Assembly (NCBI GenBank): GCA_022402535.1
Contig: JAKRSD010000020.1
Coordinates: forward strand, 154,907 to 218,906
Direction of reading: 5' to 3'
Source: Flavobacteriales bacterium
GTDB lineage: Bacteria; Bacteroidota; Bacteroidia; CAIKAF01
DNA length: 64,000 bases
Positions 17,538 to 24,817 of the stretch are shown piece after piece (the first letter of the stretch is position 1; the number at the start of each line of letters is the position of its first letter). Position numbers and translations under genes: made by a program. Below the pieces are notes generated by a model. That model saw only the letters and a list, made by a program, of their open reading frames with translations. It was not told the origin of the DNA and did not search any database.

Positions 17538-17936
17538 ATGGAAATGAGCAAATACACCCTTTCCGTATTTTTATTTCTCTTACTCATTTTTGTGGGGCGG
17601 TTTATACAGGAAAAAGCCATGAAAAAGCTCAATCAGGAACAAAAGGCGAGTCTGGTTTCCTTATTCTCCAAAGACAGGCTGTTTCAATTTGGATTTATCA
17701 TTCTTGCCCTGGTGATTTTTTATGCATTGCATAATGTAGAATCCATTCCTTCCCAGCCTCTGTTTTATGGATTTGTATCCACGATGATAGTGGCTCAGTT
17801 GATTTTTTCATGGCTAGCCATTCAAAAACTTCAAAAAAATCATTTTCCACAGGAGTTTATTAAAAGTTTTGTGGGGGTAAGCGTGCTGCGTTTTATATCT
17901 GTGGTGGGCATCCTGATTTTAATTACCTCACTCTAA
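17538..17936 (+). CDS. Unknown four-helix membrane protein
   Basis: 132 residues, not recognised. Four hydrophobic segments at about 5-21, 49-65, 74-93 and 113-131 with basic loops (EKAMKKLNQEQK, QKLQKN). The start may be 17538 or the second Met at 17544. It follows pepP by 3 nt and is probably co-transcribed, but nothing ties it to peptidase function. No terminator is obvious downstream. Confidence 0.7.
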   Translation: MEMSKYTLSVFLFLLLIFVGRFIQEKAMKKLNQEQKASLVSLFSKDRLFQFGFIILALVIFYALHNVESIPSQPLFYGFVSTMIVAQLIFSWLAIQKLQKNHFPQEFIKSFVGVSVLRFISVVGILILITSL

Positions 17937-18003
17937 TGAGAGTATTCGGGATTTGTAAAGGTTATGCAGTCAAACTGTTTTACTTAAAAAAGTGTAATTC
18001 AGA

Positions 18004-18034
18004 TTTGGATATTTGAATCATTTACCTACATTTG
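18004..18034 (+). promoter_or_regulatory. Full Bacteroidota promoter of the RRM gene
   Basis: TTTG at 18004-18007 and TACATTTG at 18027-18034, separated by 19 nt, fit the TTTG/TANNTTTG promoter well. Transcription from here would give a leader of roughly 135 nt before the ATG at 18177. Confidence 0.7.
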
Positions 18035-18176
18035 TTTCAACGTGTATCAAACACCTGAGTATTAAAACTATTTATAAATAAAGAAGACCCACCCTTTTCG
18101 GAACCCGTTTCCAATATAATTTCAATTCATTTTCTATATCCCCCGGTTTAATTTTTAATTCAAATACAACTGCGCT

Positions 18177-18530
18177 ATGACAATTTACGTAGGCAACATC
18201 AGCCACAAGGCTACAGAACAAGATTTAGCACAACTTTTCTCTACATACGGAGAGGTTTCGTCGGCTAAAATTATGATTGACAAGTTCACCGGCAAATCTC
18301 GTGGATTTGGTTTCGTTGAAATGGAAGACAGTAATGCGAAAGCTGCTATTGAAGCGTTACACGAACAAGAGTTTATGACTCGTCCGTTAACGGTAAACGA
18401 GGCTCGCCCGCGTACTGAAAATTCTGACCGTCCGCGTCGTTCATTCGACCGCAACAGCGGGGGTGGTGGCTACGGCGGGGGTAACCGCGACCGTGGAGAC
18501 CGTGGCGGATACAACAGAAACAACTACTAA
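18177..18530 (+). CDS. RRM-type RNA-binding protein
   Basis: 117 residues. One RNA recognition motif spans residues 1-80, with RNP-2 (IYVGNI) and RNP-1 (KSRGFGFVEM). A Gly/Arg/Asn-rich tail follows (SGGGGYGGG, RDRGDRGGYNRNNY). This is the layout of bacterial RNA-binding proteins of the cyanobacterial Rbp type and of cold-inducible plant homologs. It probably binds single-stranded RNA; targets unknown. The gene is monocistronic: a textbook promoter with a long leader lies before it and a perfect terminator after it. The leader may carry regulation, for example by temperature, but I see no known element. Confidence 0.92.
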   Translation: MTIYVGNISHKATEQDLAQLFSTYGEVSSAKIMIDKFTGKSRGFGFVEMEDSNAKAAIEALHEQEFMTRPLTVNEARPRTENSDRPRRSFDRNSGGGGYGGGNRDRGDRGGYNRNNY

Positions 18531-18554
18531 GCGCTCGGTAAACCGACAATTTTT

Positions 18555-18587
18555 AAAAGAGGAAAACAATGTTTTCCTCTTTTTTTA
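18555..18587 (+). terminator. Rho-independent terminator of the RRM gene
   Basis: A perfect 13-bp stem (18555-18567 AAAAGAGGAAAAC with 18571-18583), 3-nt loop, followed by a T tract. Confidence 0.93.
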
Positions 18588-18633
18588 TGCCTGAAAACCA
18601 ATCTGATTTTAGTACTCTTGCAAAAAAATAAAC

Positions 18634-18936
18634 ATGGCATTATATACGTTCAAAACTTCCGTGGGCAGATTCAGAATCATCAGTATTGCCGAAGGAATTT
18701 CCTATCTTCTTTTATTAGGCATTGCCATGCCCCTTAAATATATGGCCGATATACCCGAAGCCGTTCAGTTTACAGGATGGGCACACGGTGTTCTTTTTGT
18801 TTTATATATGATTTCGGGTTTAGACGTTTGGGTGGACAGAAAGTGGAAGTTTTCAAAAGTGGTGTTGGCGGTTCTGGCATCCCTATTTCCTTTCGGACCC
18901 TTTATTTTTGACAAAAAAATGCTGGAAAAAGAGTAA
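18634..18936 (+). CDS. DUF3817 family membrane protein
   Basis: 100 residues with three hydrophobic segments. Motifs FRIISIAEGISYLLLLGIAMPLKY and WAHGVLFVLYM followed by SLFPFGPFIFDKKML are those of the DUF3817 family of small integral membrane proteins, whose function is unknown. The last codons lie inside a 25-nt sequence repeated exactly at 23186-23210. The following 389 bp contain no gene. Confidence 0.85.
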   Translation: MALYTFKTSVGRFRIISIAEGISYLLLLGIAMPLKYMADIPEAVQFTGWAHGVLFVLYMISGLDVWVDRKWKFSKVVLAVLASLFPFGPFIFDKKMLEKE

Positions 18937-18937
18937 A
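18913..18937. repeat. 25-bp direct repeat, copy 1 (flanks the adhesin block)
   Basis: Seven As, then TGCTGGAAAAAGAGTAAA; identical to 23186-23210. This copy is the last codons and stop of the DUF3817 gene. A small hairpin (AAACTCT-CA-AGAGTTT, 18935-18950) overlaps its right end. Confidence 0.9.
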
Positions 18938-19325
18938 CTCTCAAGAGTTTCATTTCATTCATCGTATCCCTCAAATATTTGATGGAGCGTTTCTTTACTT
19001 AATATCGCCTTTTTCGCATCATCTTACTAAACAACAAAAGTTACTTTAGTTTAAATTCTATTGACGTATTTATGCGTATTCTGTTTTAAATCTTGCTATA
19101 CTTAGTATTGATAGTTTAGTTTATAAATATTTTATAGTTGAATATAGTTTACGTCTAAACTTCTCTTATTTTATCTATATTAACCTGTTATTTAACACTC
19201 TAAAACAACATAAGTTTAATTCCTGATATAAATCATACTGTGAGTTGACTACTATCATCTTTATTATAGTATACGTTTTTGAATATTTGTTCTGATAAAT
19301 ATTTCATTAACTAAAAACAAATCAC
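18938..19325. other. AT-rich intergenic region upstream of the surface adhesin
   Basis: About 390 bp without a credible gene, visibly richer in A and T than the surroundings. No exact TANNTTTG was found close to the ATG at 19326; TGAATATTTG near 19280 is the closest. The composition and the flanking direct repeat suggest it arrived with the adhesin gene. Confidence 0.6.
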
Positions 19326-22300
19326 ATGAGAAAAATTACGCTTCTTGCGATGGTCTTTCTGACAAGTGTTTTCGGAGCGTTTGCTCAAGGAGGAAACAGC
19401 GTGTCGTGTACAGACCTGAATGGCTACCCCCAGTCGAAAAATGTCGGCGCAACGGGAGCTTACACACTTACTTTTGGGCAGCTTGAAAATGCCGCTCAAA
19501 CTTATCACTATTCCGGACCGGGTAACATTACCAGTGTTCGGATTTTTGGTTCATCACCCAACGTATTAGGGGTCCCCATGAGAGCCCGTGTATACACGGT
19601 TGATGCCAACGGTCGTCCGGTATCGGTTTTGGCTTCACAAAACTTTACGTGGACCATTACCAATAACGTTTTGGGATACCATGACGTTTTCTTCGGTGGT
19701 GGAGGTGTTCCGCTGTCTTCCAATTTTGCGGTATCTGCTGAAATTATCGGCGGATTTCCTGCAGTTACCCAATTTGCTGTTGGATACAACGGGGATGGAG
19801 ATGGTAACGGGGAGGATTTAGCTTCATTGGGCGGTAGCACAACCGGATTTGTTTGGCAAAGTGCAAATAGCAGTTTTGGTCGTGATGGTGACTTCTATAT
19901 CATCCCCCGTATGAATCATTTCATCACTTCAAACTTTACCACTACTGCACAATGTGTGAACGTGGGAGAGTCTGTTGCCTTTACGAACCAATCTTTTGTT
20001 ACACAAAGCGGAATGTTTAACACCATAAACCTTCCTAATTATTCTGGTAGCCAAGCTATTTACAACTGGAACTTTGGAGACGCTACGACTTCAACTCAGG
20101 CGAATCCTACGAAAACGTACACAGCTGCCGGTGTTTATACCGTGTCACTTACCGTAAAAATTGACGGATGGAATAATGATTGTTCCGCAACCTTCACCCG
20201 CCAAATTTCGGTTGGCTTAAATGCAGGTTCTACCTCAATCAGCAATGCCACTTGTTTTGGATCTGCCAACGGTTCATTCACAGCCACTGCAACAGGCGGT
20301 GCCGCTCCATATACTTACAGCATCAACGGAACAACATATCAGTCTTCCGCTTCATTCACGGGACTATCGGCCGGAGTGTATACATTATATGTTAAAGATA
20401 ATTTAGGTTGTGTAAAAACATCTACGGTTACCATTAACCAACCATCGCAAATTACTTGGACTACCACCAACTTTACAAACGCAACTTGCGGTACTAACAG
20501 CGATGGGGCTATTTTATTAGCAGCAGTAGGCGGAACAGGTTCTCTTCAATACAGCATAAACGGTACTTCTTGGCAAACCAGCGGATCATTTACAGGTCTT
20601 GCAGCCGGTTCTTACACGGTTTATGTAAAAGATGCAAACAACTGTCAGAATACAGCTACTGTAAACATCAGCAACGCAGGTGCTCCTACATTGGTTATCA
20701 ACTCTGTAACAAACGTTACTTGTAACGGTTCTTCAACCGGTTCCATCATCCTCTCTTCTTCTGGCGGTACAGGTACTCCACAATACAGTATAGATGGTAC
20801 CAACTACCAGACTTCAGGAACTTTTACCAACTTGGCTGCCGGCACTTATTCTGTTTATGTTAAAGATCAGGCAGGTTGCATCGATGTGAAATCAGTTACA
20901 ATCATACAGCCTAATCCGCTTGTATTTACCACATCAACTACTCCGGTTTCATGTTACGAAGGTTCTAACGGATCTATTACCATATCTACTGTAAGTGGCG
21001 GTACCGGTACTCCCGTGTATAGCTTAAATGGAACCAACTATCAGTCGAGCAACGTTTTTAACGGATTAGCTGCCGGTACATACACCGTGTATGTAAGAGA
21101 TGTTGCCCAGTGTATTGCTACAGCTTCGGTAACAGTAGTTGAACCTACTGCTATTACACTTACAACAGCTATTGTAAACAATACTTGTAATGGTGGAAAT
21201 AACGGTACTATCACGGTAACCGCAAATGGAGGCAACGGAGGTTATCAATATAGCCTTAACGGGGTAAACTTCCAGCCAACGCCTGTATTTTCTAATTTGT
21301 TTGCCGGTACTTATACTGTAACGGTAAAAGATGCAAAAAACTGTACCGCTACCGTTTCTGCAACCGTAACTCAGCCTTCTATAATTTCTGCTGTGATAAC
21401 CACAGGCGCTACCGCTTGTGGAAATACAAACGGTACCATCTTAGTTTCAGCTTCAGGAGGTTCAGGTTCAGGTTATCAATATAGCCTTGATGGTGTAAAC
21501 TTTACAGGCGTAGGAAGTTTTGCCGGCTTAGCCGCAGGCACTTATCCTGTAGTGGTTAAAGACGGAGCTGGTTGTATCCGCACATTCAGTGCTACCATTG
21601 TTAACACTACTGGTCCTTCTATCAACAGCGTAAGCTCAACCAACATTACCTGCAACGGAGGAGATGATGGTTCAATCACTGTTACTTCTGTTTCAGGAGG
21701 TACCGGAACATTAACATATAGCATTAATGGATCTCCATTCCAAACGTCTACTGTATTCACAGGTTTAACTGCGGGTTCTTATGTGGTGGTTGTTAAAGAT
21801 GCTTTAGGATGTACGGGTAGCTACTCTACCATTACACTTACTCAGCCATCTCAAATTGCCGTAAGTACACAGGTTACAAACGTGAACTGCTTTGGATCTT
21901 CTACCGGTTCTGTGTTAATCACAGCAGGCGGTGGTTCAGGATTCCTTTCATACAGCATTGATGGTTTTAACTTCCAATCAAGTTCATTGTTTACAGGACT
22001 GCCTGCCGGCGAATATGCAGCCTTTGTGAAAGATCAGGGCAACTGTTTGTCATTTGCTACTTTCACTATCTCTCAACCTTCTGCAATCACCATAAGCAAT
22101 AAAGGTATCCTTAATGTATCTTGTAATGGAGGAAATGATGGGTCAATGTTAATTACTGCTAGCGGTGGCACAGGCGCTCTTCAATACTCCATTGATGGCG
22201 TAAACTTCTCATCAAACAACAGCTTTACAGGATTAACTGCCGGTTCTTACATTGTATATGTAAAAGATGCGAATGGTTGTGTTATCATGTCGCTAGCTCA

Positions 22301-23030
22301 AATTACCCAACCTGCTCCTATGGTAGCCAGTGCTAATGTATACAACGTTAGCTGTGCCGGTGGAAATAATGGCGTTATCGATTTCGTTGTATTCGGCGGT
22401 GTAGCCCCTTACACTTTCCAGTGGTCTAACGGAAACAACACAGAAGACATCTTCAACCTGACGCCAGGTCAATATAACATTGATGTAACTGACGCCAATG
22501 GATGTACAATCTCTGCAGGTTACACAATTTCTCAACCAAACAACCCTATCGTGGTTAACGGAACGGTGAACAACGCCACAGGACTTAACGCAAGTAATGG
22601 TGGTATCGATATCACGGTATCAGGCGGTACCCTTCCTTATTCTTTCGAATGGTCTAACGGTGCCGTTACTGAAGATTTAACAGGTGTTCCTCCTGGAGCA
22701 TATCTGGTAACTATTACAGATTACAACGGTTGTGAAGTATCTGCTTTCTATAATGTAGGCGTAAGCGTAGGAATCGATGATGTAGAAGCTTCTGAAATTG
22801 AAGTGAATGCTTATCCGGTTCCTGCAGATTATTTAATCACATTTGATGCTGCAGATTTTGATATCAATCGTATTGACTTGTTAAATATGTACGGACAGGT
22901 GGTTTACTCTGTTAATCCAAACATGACCAATGTTCAGGTTGACATCAGCCACTTAGCCGCAGGTGTATATTTTGCAAAAATTACCGTAAGCGGTCAAACG
23001 ATTACGAAGAAAATTCAAGTGAATCGCTAG
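19326..23030 (+). CDS. Large SprB-repeat surface protein with T9SS type A domain
   Basis: 1234 residues. Signal peptide to about residue 21 (VFGAFAQ); an unassigned beta domain to about 210; a PKD domain (IYNWNFGDATTS, NPTKTYTAAGVYTV) to about 297; then eleven tandem repeats of about 76 residues (300-1140), most with TCNG..G at the start, YSI(D/N)G in the middle and AAG.Y.VYVKD..GC at the end. These are SprB-type repeats, found in the mobile gliding adhesin SprB. Ten repeats carry the leading Cys, probably paired with the Cys of KD..GC; the eleventh (NATGLNAS) lacks it. A type A sorting domain ends the protein. Expected on the cell surface. Binding target unknown. Confidence 0.9.
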   Translation: MRKITLLAMVFLTSVFGAFAQGGNSVSCTDLNGYPQSKNVGATGAYTLTFGQLENAAQTYHYSGPGNITSVRIFGSSPNVLGVPMRARVYTVDANGRPVSVLASQNFTWTITNNVLGYHDVFFGGGGVPLSSNFAVSAEIIGGFPAVTQFAVGYNGDGDGNGEDLASLGGSTTGFVWQSANSSFGRDGDFYIIPRMNHFITSNFTTTAQCVNVGESVAFTNQSFVTQSGMFNTINLPNYSGSQAIYNWNFGDATTSTQANPTKTYTAAGVYTVSLTVKIDGWNNDCSATFTRQISVGLNAGSTSISNATCFGSANGSFTATATGGAAPYTYSINGTTYQSSASFTGLSAGVYTLYVKDNLGCVKTSTVTINQPSQITWTTTNFTNATCGTNSDGAILLAAVGGTGSLQYSINGTSWQTSGSFTGLAAGSYTVYVKDANNCQNTATVNISNAGAPTLVINSVTNVTCNGSSTGSIILSSSGGTGTPQYSIDGTNYQTSGTFTNLAAGTYSVYVKDQAGCIDVKSVTIIQPNPLVFTTSTTPVSCYEGSNGSITISTVSGGTGTPVYSLNGTNYQSSNVFNGLAAGTYTVYVRDVAQCIATASVTVVEPTAITLTTAIVNNTCNGGNNGTITVTANGGNGGYQYSLNGVNFQPTPVFSNLFAGTYTVTVKDAKNCTATVSATVTQPSIISAVITTGATACGNTNGTILVSASGGSGSGYQYSLDGVNFTGVGSFAGLAAGTYPVVVKDGAGCIRTFSATIVNTTGPSINSVSSTNITCNGGDDGSITVTSVSGGTGTLTYSINGSPFQTSTVFTGLTAGSYVVVVKDALGCTGSYSTITLTQPSQIAVSTQVTNVNCFGSSTGSVLITAGGGSGFLSYSIDGFNFQSSSLFTGLPAGEYAAFVKDQGNCLSFATFTISQPSAITISNKGILNVSCNGGNDGSMLITASGGTGALQYSIDGVNFSSNNSFTGLTAGSYIVYVKDANGCVIMSLAQITQPAPMVASANVYNVSCAGGNNGVIDFVVFGGVAPYTFQWSNGNNTEDIFNLTPGQYNIDVTDANGCTISAGYTISQPNNPIVVNGTVNNATGLNASNGGIDITVSGGTLPYSFEWSNGAVTEDLTGVPPGAYLVTITDYNGCEVSAFYNVGVSVGIDDVEASEIEVNAYPVPADYLITFDAADFDINRIDLLNMYGQVVYSVNPNMTNVQVDISHLAAGVYFAKITVSGQTITKKIQVNR

Positions 23031-23048
23031 TCGATAGTTTGATTTCTT

Positions 23049-23087
23049 AAAAAGAAGCGCAGTCTTTTGACTGCGCTTCTTTTTTTT
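23049..23087 (+). terminator. Rho-independent terminator of the adhesin gene
   Basis: A perfect 16-bp stem (23049-23064 with 23069-23084; core GAAGCGCAGTC/GACTGCGCTTC), TTTT loop, then more Ts. Very strong. Confidence 0.95.
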
Positions 23088-23185
23088 GCCCTTTTAATAT
23101 TGGTTGAGAAATCTAAAATCTTTAGGGGAATAATTTCAAAAGAGGATTATAAATATCTGAATTTCGTTTGAAGGAAACGAATCAG

Positions 23186-23210
23186 AAAAAAATGCTGGAA
23201 AAAGAGTAAA
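23186..23210. repeat. 25-bp direct repeat, copy 2 (flanks the adhesin block)
   Basis: Exact copy of 18913-18937, but not in a coding context. It forms one arm and the U tract of the minus-strand terminator at 23186-23239. A 7-bp hairpin (TTCGTTT/AAACGAA, 23163-23181) lies 4 nt to its left. Confidence 0.9.
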
Positions 23211-23239
23211 GCAAACCCATCAAAACCCCTTTTCCAGCA
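23186..23239 (-). terminator. Rho-independent terminator of the GH92 operon
   Basis: A 10-bp perfect stem (23193-23202 TGCTGGAAAA with 23230-23239 TTTTCCAGCA) with a 27-nt loop. On the minus strand it is followed by seven Ts. It lies 21 nt after the stop of the last operon gene. Confidence 0.75.
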
Positions 23240-23259
23240 CACTGTCCGCAGACAGATTT

Positions 23260-24105
23260 TTAAAAGCTCATTTCCTGTTCCATCATAATGCGGTTATCTA
23301 CCAAAAACCGGATGTAATAAGGCCCTTGGTTATAAACTGAAGCATCAAATACAAATTCAACTTTACGACTTCCTGCCGGTTCCGTAGGATTGTTGTATAA
23401 TTCTCTTACCGCAATATTCTGGGTGTCAAACATGGCTACCTGAATCGCTTTGGGTGATGAAAAGCGAAACTCAAACTCCCCTCCAACAGAAATTTTTGGA
23501 CGGGCTCTCGGATTTCTCAAATAGTCATCCGCTGCGGGAGGCGCAGGCACCGGTTTTCCTGTTAATGTGGACAAAAACTGAAGCGTTTCGGTAACTTTGG
23601 CCTCGTTGTAGCTGAACACATTTTCCAACGGTTCTTTATCGCTGATGCACCACATGGCCGTTTGTCCCAGATAGGTTCCCGAAAGACCATTCTTATGAAT
23701 AAATTCGGCGGTTTTTACTAATTGGGGATTCGCCTGTTTTTTAATCTTAAAATCCATGCCGCTTTGGGGTGCGCCTTTACTGTGATTTACACACATTGCC
23801 GATACCGGAATTTTTTTGACTTCGCCCGGACTTAACGTAACAAATAGGGGTTCCGTAGAAACAAAATTTTGTTTTGTGGTATCATTACTGGCAAAATAAC
23901 GGCCTACAGGCAACTCTATGTTCATGGGAGCCGATGTTATATTTTTTAATTCCAACAAAACCGGCTGTTGGAAATGAGCCGATTTTTCATTGACCACAGC
24001 CTGTGCGGTTATTTTTCTTTGATTCACGGCATCATCAAAAGGAATGGTTGAGTTTGGCTGATTCCAAATACCCAAAACGGCAAGAATACTCAAAATGGTT
24101 ATCAT
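23260..24105 (-). CDS. Unknown exported protein, last gene of the GH92 operon
   Basis: 281 residues, not recognised. A short hydrophobic N-terminus (ITILSILAVLGIW) suggests export. Beta-rich N-terminal half (VNEKSAHFQQPVLLELKN, FVTLSPGEVKKIPVSAMC) looks like an Ig-type fold. The C-terminus (FRFSSPKAIQVAMFDTQN, YNQGPYYIRFLVDNRIM) resembles the FlgD-like or sorting-domain Ig fold but lacks a clear T9SS signature. A middle helical segment contains SYNEAKVTETLQFLSTLTG. It lies 71 nt downstream of the DUF4230 gene and is followed by a terminator, so it likely belongs to the same transcript. Confidence 0.6.
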   Translation of the reverse strand: MITILSILAVLGIWNQPNSTIPFDDAVNQRKITAQAVVNEKSAHFQQPVLLELKNITSAPMNIELPVGRYFASNDTTKQNFVSTEPLFVTLSPGEVKKIPVSAMCVNHSKGAPQSGMDFKIKKQANPQLVKTAEFIHKNGLSGTYLGQTAMWCISDKEPLENVFSYNEAKVTETLQFLSTLTGKPVPAPPAADDYLRNPRARPKISVGGEFEFRFSSPKAIQVAMFDTQNIAVRELYNNPTEPAGSRKVEFVFDASVYNQGPYYIRFLVDNRIMMEQEMSF

Positions 24106-24176
24106 AAGCTAAGAGATTTAGCTTTAGAAACGGAACTAAAAATCAGCGAGATTCTTTATTTAGTTTTTTTAACCAA

Positions 24177-24797
24177 TTAATCCACGATGGCTTTTTTGCG
24201 GAAAGAAACGGTTACTTGTTTTCCTGCAATTTTTTCAAAAATGGGAACCAATATCTGAGAAGCATTCTTTTCAGCCTCAACAAGAGCAGGCAACTGCACA
24301 TCGGGGCGGTTTAAATATTTCTCCGCTTCTTTATACGATTTATCCAACAACTCTGCGTCATCATCCAGTAACATCCAAGATCGTTTGTGATGTATTTTAG
24401 AGTGCTCGTGATTTACTTTTGTGTAACATATTTCAGGAGAAGGGAGAAATATCTTTACACCTTTCTCATCAGACTCCACATCAGTATCTTTTAGCTTCTG
24501 TAAATCTACACAGGCTCCAATTTCACCCGATACCATCATCAGCACTTTGGAATCGGGCAAAAACATGGGGCGTTCAATTTTGTATTCGATTATATCTTTT
24601 ATCTGAAACTGGACCAGTTGCAATTTGCCCATTAGCCGAATTTTTTCGACAACAGCCTCATGGGTAATACTTTCTTTGTTTTCCGTACTCTGTATAATTC
24701 GATACACAAAAACAACAGAAAGGATAACGGCGGTAATAATACCAAGTAATTTAAAAATACTGACAAGGTCAGAAACTGATGTTGGTTTTTTATTCAT
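24177..24797 (-). CDS. DUF4230 domain membrane-anchored protein
   Basis: 206 residues from the ATG at 24797. One transmembrane helix near the start (LLGIITAVILSVVFVYRII) is followed by a soluble domain with LPDSKVLMMVSGEIGACVDL and IFLPSPEICYTKVNHEHSKI, the typical pattern of DUF4230, and a C-terminal helical stretch. Function of the family is unknown. A TTG three codons upstream is also possible. The gene is 20 nt downstream of the GH92 gene on the same strand. Confidence 0.8.
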   Translation of the reverse strand: MNKKPTSVSDLVSIFKLLGIITAVILSVVFVYRIIQSTENKESITHEAVVEKIRLMGKLQLVQFQIKDIIEYKIERPMFLPDSKVLMMVSGEIGACVDLQKLKDTDVESDEKGVKIFLPSPEICYTKVNHEHSKIHHKRSWMLLDDDAELLDKSYKEAEKYLNRPDVQLPALVEAEKNASQILVPIFEKIAGKQVTVSFRKKAIVD

Positions 24798-24817
24798 CGA
24801 GGCCAATGGAACAATAA

